NCBI RefSeq assembly: GCF_014287705.1 | Contig: NZ_JACOOY010000012.1 | Span: forward strand, 1 to 64,000 | DNA length: 64,000 bases | Direction of reading: 5' to 3' | DNA from: Dorea_D hominis | Lineage (GTDB): Bacteria > Bacillota > Clostridia > Lachnospirales > Lachnospiraceae | Shown here: positions 43,974 to 53,200 of the stretch, piece by piece | Numbering within the stretch: position 1 is the stretch's first letter | Layout: each line of letters begins with the position of its first letter | Notes under the pieces: generated by a model | Databases searched by the model: none | What the model was told of the DNA's origin: nothing | The model's input: only the letters and a program-made list of their open reading frames with translations | Made by a program: the position numbers and the translations under genes

Positions 43974-44183
43974 ATGAAAGCACATAAATATTGGTCTATC
44001 AGTGCACTGATTACAATGCTTGGAACTTTTTATACAGGTTATAAGGGATCAAAAGAAGGCCATAAGTACTTTGCAGCAAGTACTTTGCTTTGCATGATTA
44101 TGGCTATTTATACAGGACACAAGATGATTTCTGGTAAAAGTAGGAAGAAAAAAGAAGTTTCAGTAGAGAGTGTTGAAGATTAA
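43974..44183 (+). CDS. small membrane protein (DUF6219-like)
   Basis: The 69-aa protein has two hydrophobic segments (about 6-24 and 33-50) and a basic, then acidic C-terminal tail. GGCAGGAGG precedes the ATG, and a terminator follows. The family name is recognised only tentatively; function unknown. Confidence 0.65.
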   Translation: MKAHKYWSISALITMLGTFYTGYKGSKEGHKYFAASTLLCMIMAIYTGHKMISGKSRKKKEVSVESVED

Positions 44184-44201
44184 AAAACAAAATATTTTAA
44201 T

Positions 44202-44250
44202 AAATAACGCCGGTGCGGGATTTTTGATATCCAGTACTGGCGTTATTTAT
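44202..44250. terminator. terminator after the small membrane protein
   Basis: AAATAACGCCGGT (44202-44214) and ACTGGCGTTATTT (44236-44248) form a 13-bp stem with one mismatch over a 21-nt loop. It can act in both directions between converging genes. Confidence 0.7.
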
Positions 44251-44285
44251 TCTACAGGGGCTTGGGGGTGTAGCCACCAAATATA

Positions 44286-44939
44286 CTATTCGTTTTCTGC
44301 TTCAGCAAGTTTGTTAAGAATCCACTCCCGATTGATAACAATATCCTCATCATCTCGGAGATCTTTGAAATCAGTGCAGTGTGAAGAAGCAAATTCATAC
44401 ATATCGTCAATGTCAACTGCACCAGTGGTCTCACCCTTATTAATGATTACAAGAATATTTGTTCCGTCATCGTCGACAGCAAAGCGCAGTTCATCAAATT
44501 CTTCATCAGGATTATTTTCGAGAAGAGAATCTGTCGCAAGTAATTTAACAAGTTCCATTATCCTGTCATCTTTACCTGCATCAAAAATCTGTATCTTTTC
44601 AACGAGCTGATTTGGTGACGTTACGATTCGGGATAAATATTTTTCAGTACGAAAATCAAACAAAGCATTTTCACCATAAAACATTTCATATGTCTTTTCT
44701 ACTTCTGATTCAGAAACCAGATAAATCATGATAAGATCTTCCATCTAGTGATAGAGTGTAGGATAGTTTAAACGAAAGGTCTCTCCACAGCTCGGGCAAG
44801 TATAAAGGAAAATAGATTTATTAAGTACCTTCTCTTTCATTTCAGGATCCAGTGCAGTATTAATACTGTCCCAGAGCTCAAAATCCCCCTCATGATGGCA
44901 GGAAGGACAAGTTACTTTTTCAATATGATGTCTTGACAT
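44286..44939 (-). pseudogene. CpXC-domain protein interrupted by an in-frame TAG
   Basis: The first part (44939-44748) encodes 64 residues with two CPSC zinc knuckles (VTCPSCHHEGDFELWDSINT; LYTCPSCGETFRLNYPTLYH). A TAG at 44747-44745 follows, and the same frame goes on at once with MEDLIMIYLVSESEVEKTYEMF for 152 residues. CpXC proteins normally run through this point with a residue between LYH and ME, so this is one gene of about 217 codons. A single C-to-T change (CAG to TAG) would explain it. AAAGGAGG precedes the first ATG; no good site precedes the second. Confidence 0.7.
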
Positions 44940-45004
44940 AAATGTTCCTCCTTTCAGTGAGATAAATCTATAGTTTTCTTATTGTAGAATGCGCTTATCC
45001 TTTA

Positions 45005-45529
45005 TTATTTTGCCAGGAAATTACTCTGAATCTCCATCGGCATATGATAAGCCTGGCCTCGTTTTGTCAGGCTGTATAGTTTAAAGCTCATGAGTTCCGG
45101 AGTTGCATTCAGAGAACTGCAGAGTCCGAAGTAATCCAGGTCTTCGTTCTGAACCATATCTTCGATCTCCTCATCATCAATCAGAAGATCGGCAGCAAAC
45201 AGATTGGCCTGGTATTCTGTATTATCCGTCATATTGTAGAGTGTATCATCTTGCATCGGAGCCATTTTCAGCTGGGAACGATGCAGGATGATATGCCCTA
45301 ATTCATGGGCGGCAACGATCATCTTTTCTTCTTCTGAAAGGAAACTGCTGATCATGACATAGATTGTCTTACAGCTCATAAAACAGTATCCTTTCAGTGT
45401 CTTATATCTGGAAGTTTCACCGACCACAATGTTCATCTGATCCATGATCTCAAATGGATCTCGGGTTCCATATTTCTTGATTAATTTCTTTGTTTCTGTA
45501 TATATGTAAGTGTTTCTCAAATAAATCAC
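45005..45529 (-). CDS. ImmA/IrrE family metallopeptidase
   Basis: The 174-aa zinc protease has the HEXXH motif at His75-His79 (AAHELGHIILHR) and a downstream glutamate region EYQANLFAADLLI. In ICEBs1-type elements ImmA cleaves the XRE repressor ImmR after DNA damage or quorum signals, releasing element genes. Here the XRE repressor gene lies directly upstream on the same strand, matching that system. Confidence 0.9.
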   Translation of the reverse strand: MIYLRNTYIYTETKKLIKKYGTRDPFEIMDQMNIVVGETSRYKTLKGYCFMSCKTIYVMISSFLSEEEKMIVAAHELGHIILHRSQLKMAPMQDDTLYNMTDNTEYQANLFAADLLIDDEEIEDMVQNEDLDYFGLCSSLNATPELMSFKLYSLTKRGQAYHMPMEIQSNFLAK

Positions 45530-45612
45530 CTCAAAAGTAAAAAATAAAAAGGGCAGAAATATCCTTGTAACTATAAGGTAACAGATTAGGTGTACAATAA
45601 TCCCGCCTTCTA

Positions 45613-46032
45613 TTATTTTTCCTCTTGGTTTTTCAGATATTTTTTCGGTGTAAATTTCTTTGCACGTCTTTTGGAATCCAGATAAAGGCTCTGGATCTCA
45701 TCCATAAAAGCTATTTTATCTTCGTCTGTCAGTGATCCACCGGCAAACATAGCTGCAGCCTGTTCCAGAATCTGCTGAGCCTGTCTGGCACCACGGTTAC
45801 CAAACTGTTCGGATGCTTCTGTGATAAAAGCTTCATTCTCACTCATGAGATAAGAAACGTCACACTGTAATGCATCTGCCAGTTTCTGATACAGAACATT
45901 TTGTTTTGGAAAACGTCCTTCTACTTCCCAGGATCGAATGGTCCTATATGAAACACCAACCATGCTGGCCAGTTCCTGCTGACTCATCTTTTTTTCTTTT
46001 CTTAATGATCTTACTTTTTCACCGAATGTCAT
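45613..46032 (-). CDS. XRE-family repressor (ImmR-like)
   Basis: The 139-aa protein has an N-terminal HTH (residues 1-60; MSQQELASMVGVSYRTIRSWE) and a C-terminal helical domain ending in a basic tail. The start is set at MTFGEKVRSL with AGAGGT upstream; longer starts lack a site. It is divergent from the Y-family polymerase gene, and palindromic operators lie between them, so it probably represses both directions. ImmA next to it is the likely antirepressor protease. Confidence 0.88.
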   Translation of the reverse strand: MTFGEKVRSLRKEKKMSQQELASMVGVSYRTIRSWEVEGRFPKQNVLYQKLADALQCDVSYLMSENEAFITEASEQFGNRGARQAQQILEQAAAMFAGGSLTDEDKIAFMDEIQSLYLDSKRRAKKFTPKKYLKNQEEK

Positions 46033-46125
46033 AAACATACCTCTTTCTAAGCCTTGTCTTATAAGTTTCATTAGCCGCTTCAAGGCAAAACGGGAAATGT
46101 GTCTCCTAAAAAATAAAAATTAATC

Positions 46126-46192
46126 TTGACAAAGGGAGATATCTCTCCTATAATGTGAATCACAGATAAGGGGAAACATCTTTCCTATAAGA
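46126..46192 (+). promoter_or_regulatory. polymerase-operon promoter with repressor operators
   Basis: TTGACA (46126-46131), 17 nt and TATAAT (46149-46154) form a consensus promoter. The spacer is filled by the palindrome GGAGATATCTCTCC (46135-46148), and a related GGAAAcatcTTTCC lies at 46173-46186. Binding of the neighbouring XRE repressor there would block transcription of the Y-family polymerase gene. Confidence 0.7.
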
Positions 46193-46319
46193 TACACAAT
46201 ATTTCCTCTTTTGTCAATGGATATGTGAAATGAATTTCCTGTAATTCAATGAAAACAGGAAGGATAGACAATCATTGATAGTCAAAATGGGATACATGTT
46301 ACAAAAAGAGGAAAGACGT

Positions 46320-47609
46320 ATGGGAGGTGGCAATGTGAGTCAGGATCAGACTTCTATTATCTGTATTGATCTGAAGTCCTTTTATGCTTCTGTAGAATGC
46401 GTAGAACGTGGGCTGAATCCATTTAAAACAAACCTGGTGGTTGCAGATCCGACCAGATCAAAGTCAACAATCTGCCTGGCAATCACTCCGGCTATGAAGT
46501 CTCTTGGCATCAAGAACCGGTGCCGGATCCATGAGATACCGGATTGTGTGAAGTACATCACAGCCATGCCAAGGATGCAGCTGTATATGGATTATTCCGC
46601 AAAGATCTATGGAATCTATCTGCGGTACGTCTCAAAAGAAGATATCCATGTGTACAGTGTCGATGAGTGTTTTATTGATGTGACAAACTATCTGCAGCTT
46701 TATCATCTCACTGCAAAAGAAATGGCGGTAAAGCTTATGCAGGAGGTTATGGAGGAAACAGGTATCACTGCAACCGCTGGTGTGGGAACCAATCTGTATC
46801 TTGCTAAGATCGCAATGGATATCGTAGCAAAGCATGTGGATGACCATATTGGAATCCTGGATGAATTCTCTTACAGAGAGCAGCTATGGGATCATAAACC
46901 ATTAAGTGACTTCTGGAGGATTGGATCCCGGACTGAAAAAAAACTAGCCGGTTATGGAATCCATACAATGGGCGATATTGCAATGGCTTCTTTAAGATCC
47001 GAAGACTGGCTGTATAAGATGTTTGGGATTGATGCAGAGCTGTTGATCGATCATGCATGGGGATATGAAACATGCCGGATGAGTGACATCAAGAACTATC
47101 ATTCGGAGGAACACAGCCTTTCAAATGGTCAGGTGCTGATGCGAAATTATTCTTTTGACGAAGCACTTGTGATCGTAAGGGAAATGACAGATAATCTGGT
47201 CCTGGATCTGTTTGAAAAAGGACTGGTAACAAGCTCTCTCACCTTATGGATCGCCTATGACCACAGGTATGAGCATGAGGCATCCAAAGGAACCGTAAAA
47301 CTCGAAAGAGAAAGTAACAGTTCCAAAAAGATCATAGATGCAGTGGAAGATTTATATCTCAGGATTGCAGACAGATATACCGGAATCCGAAGAATCGAGG
47401 TGTGTGCGAACAGGGTTGCTCCTGAAAGTTATGTGCAGTACAGCCTGTTTGATGATCCCAAACAGACCGATAAGGAACGGCATTTACAGGAAGCAGTATT
47501 GAATGTAAAGCAGCGTTATGGAAAGAATGCGATCATGCGGGGATCCAACCTGCTGGAGTGTTCTACTTATAGAGAACGCAATGAGCAAATAGGTGGTCAC
47601 CGTGCTTAG
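46320..47609 (+). CDS. Y-family DNA polymerase (UmuC/DinB-like)
   Basis: This 429-aa translesion polymerase has palm motif DLKSFYASVE near the N-terminus and the catalytic SVDECFIDV, a thumb HhH region (FWRIGSRTEKKLAGYGIHTMG) and a little-finger domain to about 390. It copies past damaged bases. Two starts are plausible: ATG 46320 with AGAGG 8 nt upstream, or GTG 46335 with GGAGGT 7 nt upstream. Its promoter overlaps XRE operators, so it is probably induced by DNA damage through ImmA. Confidence 0.92.
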   Translation: MGGGNVSQDQTSIICIDLKSFYASVECVERGLNPFKTNLVVADPTRSKSTICLAITPAMKSLGIKNRCRIHEIPDCVKYITAMPRMQLYMDYSAKIYGIYLRYVSKEDIHVYSVDECFIDVTNYLQLYHLTAKEMAVKLMQEVMEETGITATAGVGTNLYLAKIAMDIVAKHVDDHIGILDEFSYREQLWDHKPLSDFWRIGSRTEKKLAGYGIHTMGDIAMASLRSEDWLYKMFGIDAELLIDHAWGYETCRMSDIKNYHSEEHSLSNGQVLMRNYSFDEALVIVREMTDNLVLDLFEKGLVTSSLTLWIAYDHRYEHEASKGTVKLERESNSSKKIIDAVEDLYLRIADRYTGIRRIEVCANRVAPESYVQYSLFDDPKQTDKERHLQEAVLNVKQRYGKNAIMRGSNLLECSTYRERNEQIGGHRA

Positions 47610-47623
47610 AGGAGGTGCAAAAA

Positions 47624-48040
47624 GTGCTGGCAAGTGCATATCAACCGTATTTATATTTACCAAGACCGGTTTCCAGGAGACATCCCATGGATGTAGGACG
47701 CAGGGCAAAACAGTTTGCTCCATTTGCGGCACTTCGTGGACTGGATGAAACAATCCGGCAACAGGAAATCATTTATGAACCAAAAAGAGATTTATCTGAG
47801 GAAAAGAAAAATGAGTTGGATATGAAATTAAGGATCCTGGCATATGGAATGAAGATACAGGCAACTTATTTTCAAAAGCCATGGAAGAATCCATTAATTG
47901 GTCAGTACCATACATTATCTGGAACCGTAGAATTTTTTGATCCATCAGTCCACTTACGGATTGATGATACCGAGATTCAGATCCAGGACATCTGTGATCT
48001 GACTGGTGATGTATTTGAAACTATTGAAATATCATGTTAA
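47624..48040 (+). CDS. YolD-like protein
   Basis: The 138-aa protein has the YolD-like pattern (DVGRRAKQFAPFAALRGLDE at about 23-42). YolD-like genes typically accompany UvrX/Y-family polymerases on phages and mobile elements and are thought to play a UmuD-like accessory role. The start is GTG with AGGAGG 8 nt upstream. It begins 14 nt after the polymerase gene. Confidence 0.85.
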   Translation: MLASAYQPYLYLPRPVSRRHPMDVGRRAKQFAPFAALRGLDETIRQQEIIYEPKRDLSEEKKNELDMKLRILAYGMKIQATYFQKPWKNPLIGQYHTLSGTVEFFDPSVHLRIDDTEIQIQDICDLTGDVFETIEISC

Positions 48041-48274
48041 TTAATCACAGCGGAATTTTTTATACCGGAAAGAGTGTGTGGTAGCTGGTGGAAGGATAAA
48101 AAAGGATGCACAGATCGACAAAGCAGATCTGATCAGAATAGAAATCGTGCTGTTCGTGCAGCTTTGGCACTTACGGAATGGATGGCATGATGCTCATAAG
48201 GCGGATTTGATTTCCCTTTGGTCCGTTGAGTAATAAATGGAGAAATATCTTATTGCTTAAAGGAGGAAGCCTAT
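48041..48274. other. short gap without a supportable gene
   Basis: One frame stays open from about 48104 to 48231 (DKADLIRIEIVLFVQLWHLR within it) but lacks a start codon and ribosome-binding site. It may be a decayed small gene. Nothing else seen. Confidence 0.35.
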
Positions 48275-48502
48275 ATGGGATCAGGTGCTATTAAATGGCA
48301 TGTACACTGCTCTGTATGCGGAGCATTTATTGAAAAGAGCGCACAAAGCGATTCAGAAGTGGAGTGCAAAAAATGTCGCAGTACATTGGAGATATTTGTA
48401 AAGGATGATATGGTGTCGGTTCGTCCGATCCACATCAGAGATGAACAATTAAAGTCCAGGATGCGGACGTATTCCCGAAAGATGATGAATCAGGGATCAT
48501 AA
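48275..48502 (+). CDS. small zinc-ribbon protein
   Basis: The 75-aa protein has two CxxC knuckles 17 residues apart (CSVCG and CKKC), a zinc-ribbon-like arrangement, then a basic tail. AAAGGAGG lies upstream. It has no assigned family; it may bind nucleic acid. Confidence 0.65.
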   Translation: MGSGAIKWHVHCSVCGAFIEKSAQSDSEVECKKCRSTLEIFVKDDMVSVRPIHIRDEQLKSRMRTYSRKMMNQGS

Positions 48503-48611
48503 CAGAATAGAATGAGCTGTCTGTAGTAAGCGTTGGATTTGGCAGGAACCATCAAGAACGCACCAGACAGCAAGAGTTTGTCAAGGAGCTGAACCTGACT
48601 GGAATCACTAA

Positions 48612-48705
48612 GAGCCCGGCAAAACATTTACGGATACACTGCAAGATCAGAAGTATTTTCTGGTTTTGGAGATTGTTGAAGTATTTGTTTTGTCGGGCTT
48701 TTTTG
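48612..48705 (+). terminator. long-range hairpin with T tail
   Basis: AGCCCGGCAAAAC (48612-48624) and GTTTTGTCGGGCT (48687-48699) pair over 12 of 13 positions with one G-T, and T6 follows. The loop is 62 nt, long for a terminator, so a structured RNA is also possible. Confidence 0.5.
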
Positions 48706-48743
48706 ACGTATTTCGAAAAAATTTTAAATTTTTTTGTCGTACC

Positions 48744-48778
48744 CCACTGTAAAACAGGCTCTCAGCGTTTCGTTATAT
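48744..48778 (+). promoter_or_regulatory. 35-bp promoter-like repeat, copy 1
   Basis: CCACTGTAAAACAGGCTCT followed by C and AGCGTTTCGTTATAT. It matches copy 2 (49809-49843) at 34 of 35 positions, and each follows an A/T tract. The layout AAAAC-N15-CGTT is like an ECF-type -35/-10 pair. It sits 75 bp before the small-protein/regulator genes. Confidence 0.65.
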
Positions 48779-48852
48779 AGAGGTTGAATTCTTTTTTGCA
48801 AAAAAATTGTAAATAGAGATTTTGATAATATGACACAAAGGAGGAAGCAAAG

Positions 48853-48987
48853 ATGACCGAAATCGAATACCAGGAATTTGTAAGGCGTTGTCCTTACGAT
48901 GCTATGGGCGATTATTCCATGTTTCGCAAACAGCAAGCAGAGAATAAATCAGAGTGCATTCAGTGCAAATCCCAAAATGAGCAGTAA
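48853..48987 (+). CDS. 44-aa cysteine-containing small protein
   Basis: The sequence starts MTEIEYQEFVRRCPYDAMGD and ends in ECIQCKSQNEQ, with three cysteines including CIQC. AAAGGAGG lies 8 nt before the ATG. It lies between the promoter-like repeat and the regulator gene, so it is probably co-expressed with it. No family recognised. Confidence 0.6.
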   Translation: MTEIEYQEFVRRCPYDAMGDYSMFRKQQAENKSECIQCKSQNEQ

Positions 48988-49027
48988 TCTAACATACTAA
49001 TTATGTAAGCAGATTATGCGTTATCAA

Positions 49028-49157
49028 GGAGTCGCGGACTCCCGTTCAAAAAAAACGGGTGAGTTCGTGACCTCTTGTGCTGCAGTCCTTTATGTCTGTG
49101 CAGAAATTTCATAAAAGATGGAAAGAACCACCCGGAGCCGAAAGGCAGAAAGGTGGT
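49028..49157 (+). promoter_or_regulatory. structured leader that can mask the regulator's ribosome-binding site
   Basis: A long imperfect stem occupies about 49028-49078 around CCCGTT/AACGGG. A second stem pairs ACCACC (49127-49132) with GGTGGT (49152-49157), which holds the Shine-Dalgarno of the regulator gene; inside it is GCC-GAAA-GGC (49137-49146), a GNRA-loop hairpin. The fold would hide the start site unless opened. Confidence 0.5.
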
Positions 49158-49161
49158 CATT

Positions 49162-49782
49162 ATGTTGACATTAAAAGAACTGAAGAAAATCGTGAAAGTT
49201 GCTGATATGGAGAAAAGAATCCCAAGCGTGAAATCCTTGAAAGAACACAAAGTTGTAGTAAAAGAAATGATCAATGCAGATACAACGATCTCTGTTTATG
49301 ATCACGGATATGTGCTTTATACAGCGGGAAATCAATCAACCGTATTTCCGCTTCATAGTTGTGATGACTATGAATATGTGAGTGTAACTGGCGATAACAA
49401 GGAATTTAATAAAGAGTTCTTTGATAATGAAAACTGGTATATCCGTCTGCTGATGGAGGCTGAAGACCGTATGGCATACAGCCAGAGCAAAATCAGCACC
49501 AATCATGGTGTATTTTCTAACAGCGATGTTACAGATGATGCGGAGATTATGAGAGGATCTTCAAAAGATTTTGTTGACGATGTTATCGACAGAGAAATTC
49601 TGCATGCGCTGATCAAGGAATTGACAGAGAGGCAAAAGATGGTACTCAATCTGGTTTATTTCGAAGAAATGCGTCAGCAGGATGTCGCAGATTATCTGGG
49701 AATCAAACAGCAGAGTGTAAATGACCTCCTGAACAGGGCATTAAAAACGATGAAAAAAAAGGCGGAAAACGAAGAATTTTAA
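49162..49782 (+). CDS. sigma-like regulator with region 4 only
   Basis: The 206-aa protein has a C-terminal sigma-70 region 4 HTH (about 155-203; LTERQKMVLNLVYFEEMRQQ then DVADYLGIKQQSVNDLLNRA). The first 110 residues show no recognisable sigma region 2. The start is set at MLTLKELKK with AAAGGTGG 5 nt upstream. Identical 35-bp promoter-like repeats lie before and after the gene, the second leading into the conjugation operon, so it probably activates transfer genes and itself. Confidence 0.75.
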   Translation: MLTLKELKKIVKVADMEKRIPSVKSLKEHKVVVKEMINADTTISVYDHGYVLYTAGNQSTVFPLHSCDDYEYVSVTGDNKEFNKEFFDNENWYIRLLMEAEDRMAYSQSKISTNHGVFSNSDVTDDAEIMRGSSKDFVDDVIDREILHALIKELTERQKMVLNLVYFEEMRQQDVADYLGIKQQSVNDLLNRALKTMKKKAENEEF

Positions 49783-49808
49783 AAAAATTTCAAAAAAATT
49801 GAATTAGA

Positions 49809-49843
49809 CCACTGTAAAACAGGCTCTGAGCGTTTCGTTATAT
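49809..49843 (+). promoter_or_regulatory. 35-bp promoter-like repeat, copy 2
   Basis: Second copy of the repeat at 48744, differing only at one base (CTGAG versus CTCAG). It is 413 bp upstream of the first large gene of the conjugation operon. Confidence 0.65.
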
Positions 49844-50075
49844 GAAGGGTTTGCATAGAACACCTTCATGTACCTTGAAAAATGAATAGCCTGCCCGGAG
49901 TGATATTTGGTTTGAACATGCATAGAGCGAAAAGCTGCGTGTCTGCCAGAAGAAAACGTATCAGAGATGGAAACTGATATAGGAACGGATCCGGGAAAGA
50001 AAACAGGAAAACGCTTAAATCTTAAATCAAAATAAAATGTCTGAATCTGAAAAGAGGATGACAGTAGAAATCATG

Positions 50076-50106
50076 TGGCGGTATTTGTGACAAACAGGTA
50101 CCGCCA
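50076..50106 (+). terminator. hairpin in the conjugation-operon leader
   Basis: TGGCGGTA and TACCGCCA are perfect complements over a 15-nt loop, followed by ATATATTT. It could act as an attenuator or weak terminator before the adhesin gene. Confidence 0.45.
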
Positions 50107-50255
50107 TATATTTGTGCTGTTATCTCAGCTTGTGCTGACTGTCCCAAATAGCGCAAATTTCAGGAAAGGAGGCGATCATCTTCGTATAAAAGATAATACG
50201 CAGACACGAACAGATAACCATACACAAAAAAATCAGAAAGGAAGGATTTAAGAGA

Positions 50256-53200
50256 ATGAACGTGAAAAAGAAAGCACGCAGGGTGATGTCCGGTTTACTG
50301 ACTGCAGTAACGGTTCTATCAACGGTACTCTCTCCCGCTGTTGCCTATGCTTCTGATGATGCCGGATCTGTAAAAAAGATTCCGTATTATGAGGAGATCA
50401 AGGATCAGTTGGATGAAGATGAAGTGGTAACTGCAAAGGATTATGAGATCAAGGTTGGAGACAATTTCGATGTAAAGAGTGATTATACCGGTCTTACGAT
50501 TCAGGATGACAGCAAAGTAAAAGTTACATTTCAGGAAGCAAAAGATACGGACGGGAATGATTTTTCTACCGATTATGCCAATTCCTATAAGGCAGTCTAT
50601 TATGTAGAACCACAGACAACGGATCACCCAACCTACCAGATCAATCGAAAGATCGTGGTAAAAGAAGCGGATCAACAGAAAGATTCGCAGTCAGAAAGTT
50701 CTTCTGATCAGGATGCTGGTTCTTCCGATAAGACAGAAACAGAGGATTCTGAGGCTGACTCGTCTACAGAGGAAACTGATGCTGCTGACACGGAGAGCAA
50801 AACAGAACTGACAGAAAAAGAATTTGATGCAGAGATCGAAGCAACGGAGGATCAGGAGACCGTTGATCCGGAAACAGGGATCACACTCTCAGAGGTTATG
50901 CAGGAAGCTGTTGACCAGGAAGTTGCTCTTGCAGATCTTGAAGCAGGCGAAAGTATTACTTTTGATATGCCAATGATGCTTGCTTCCGGTGAAACAGGAA
51001 CAAAATCAGTCACAGTTACAGCCGGCTCCTGGTACTATTACGCAGACTATGGATTAGGTTCTTATCTGACTTGTCCATATTATGTGAAATGGGGAAGCAT
51101 CAATGCGACAGCATACTGTGTTGAACCATCGAAAAAAGGACCGGGAAATGGAACTTATACGATCCAGAAACTTGCCGATGGAAAGACACTTGCAAAGGTC
51201 TGCTATTACGGAACAAAAGCAAGTGATGAGAATGGTTTCTTCGATGAGAAACATCCGGATTTTCCGGCAGGAAAGAGATTCATCATTACCCATCTTGCAG
51301 CAGCTTATGCAAATGGATCCAGTGACTGGGCATCCGGAACTAATGCAACAGGAAAGAACCTGGCAATGGAACTTTACAATTATTGTGTAAATATGCCGGA
51401 CATTCCGTCTGTAGATATGAGCTTTTCTGAATCTAATGTAAAGGCTTATGTGGAAGGAAACAGCCAGCGAACAAGCGTAATCACATTCAAAGCAGATAAA
51501 CTGCAGACAATCACATTTAAGTTGCCAAGCGGTGTAAAGCTTGTAAATGTGACAACCGGAAAAACAAGTGCTGCAGGGGCTAATGTGGAGATTTCCGGTG
51601 GTACAAAGTTCTATCTGATAGCACCACTTAATCAGGCAGAAAATGTCAGTGCTACTTTCTCTTCTAAGATGAAAGGAAGTATTGATAAGGAATATTCAGC
51701 CTATAAGATCACAACAGGATCTGGGACACAGGACCTGGCTCTTGTTTTCGGTGAAGGTGTCGGAAATGAGAAATATGTGGATTTTAAAGTAACCTGGACA
51801 AAAGAATGCAAAGTATCCATTGTAAAGAAAGATCAGGATACAGGAAATGCACTGGCTGGTGCAGTGTACGGGATCTATTCCGATGCTGCATGTACAAAGC
51901 TGATTGCAGAGATGCCTGCAACTGATCAGAATGGTGCTTCACAGCTCACAATGGAGAAAACACAGGAAGTTGTTTATCTGAAAGAAATCTCTGTTCCAAC
52001 AGGGTATCAGATCGATACAAAGTCTTATAATGTGACTCTTGCTATCGGAAAGACAACGACCAAAAATGTAACAGACAAACGTGTAAATGCAAAGATCAAC
52101 ATTGCAAAACAGGATGCTGAGACAGGGAATGCAGCACAGGGTGATGCAACGCTGGAAGGTGCAGTATATGGCCTTTATGCAAGGGAAGATATTGTTCATC
52201 CGGATGGAAGAACCGGAACAATCCATAAGAAAGACAGCCTGATCACATCCCTGACAACGGATAAGAATGGCGAAGCTTCTGTATCGGATCTCTATCTTGG
52301 AAAGTATTATCTGAAAGAGCTTAGTGCTCCGGTGGGATACGTACTGGATCCGACAGAACATGAGGTGGACTGTACTTACGAAGGTGCTACTGTTCCGACA
52401 GTAGAAAGAACTTCTGTATGTAAAGAAACGGTCATCAAACAGCCATTTCAGATCATCAAGGCAGCAAACAACGGGAAGACCGATGCAGATCTTCTGCAGG
52501 GAGTTGGTTTTTCAGCATGGCTTGTCAGTGATCTGAAAGTAAAAGCAGATGGAAGTTATGATTTTGACTCAGCCAGACCAGTTGTACTGACTGCAGATGG
52601 CCAGGCAGAAATGTTTACCGATGAAAAAGGATATGCAAGATCGATTCCGCTTCCATATGGAACTTATGTGGTAAGAGAAACCACAAGCAAACACAACTAT
52701 GCACCGGTTGATGATTTTATAGTGAAGATCACAGAGAATCATCCGGATACACCGCAGACATGGCGAGTGCTTCTGGATAAAGAATTCAAAGCAAAATTAA
52801 AGATTATCAAAAAGGATGCAGAAACACAGAAATCTGTACTCCTGGCTAATACTGAGTTCAAGGTATACGACCTGGATAATCAGAAATATGTGGAACAGAC
52901 AACATCCTATCCGAAGCCAACGGTACACAAATCCTATTTCACAAATGAGGAAGGATACCTGGTACTGCCGAGAAATCTGAAACCTGGTAACTACAGGATT
53001 GAGGAAGTGACGGCACCCGATGGGTACACAATATCCAAAAACTATGTGACAGTTGCAGTTGATACAGATACTGCTTATCTGACCGATCCTGTCACAGGAG
53101 ATGCAGTCATTGATGTGGAATATACCAATGCCCCGGTCAAAGGTCAGTTAAAGATCTATAAACAGGGTGAAGTGTTAAAGGGATTTGATAAGGACTTCCA

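Larger units (their letters stand above)
49783..50255 (+). other. long leader of the conjugation operon
   Basis: About 470 bp without a gene. It starts with an A/T tract and the promoter-like repeat at 49809-49843. A hairpin GAAGG...CCTTC follows near 49844-49868, then a perfect 8-bp stem TGGCGGTA/TACCGCCA (50076-50083 and 50099-50106). The adhesin start has AAGGAAGG upstream. A regulatory untranslated region is likely. Confidence 0.5.

Noticed and set aside
48104..48231. Open frame containing DKADLIRIEIVLFVQLWHLR
   Set aside because: No start codon or ribosome-binding site; kept only as a remark on the gap.
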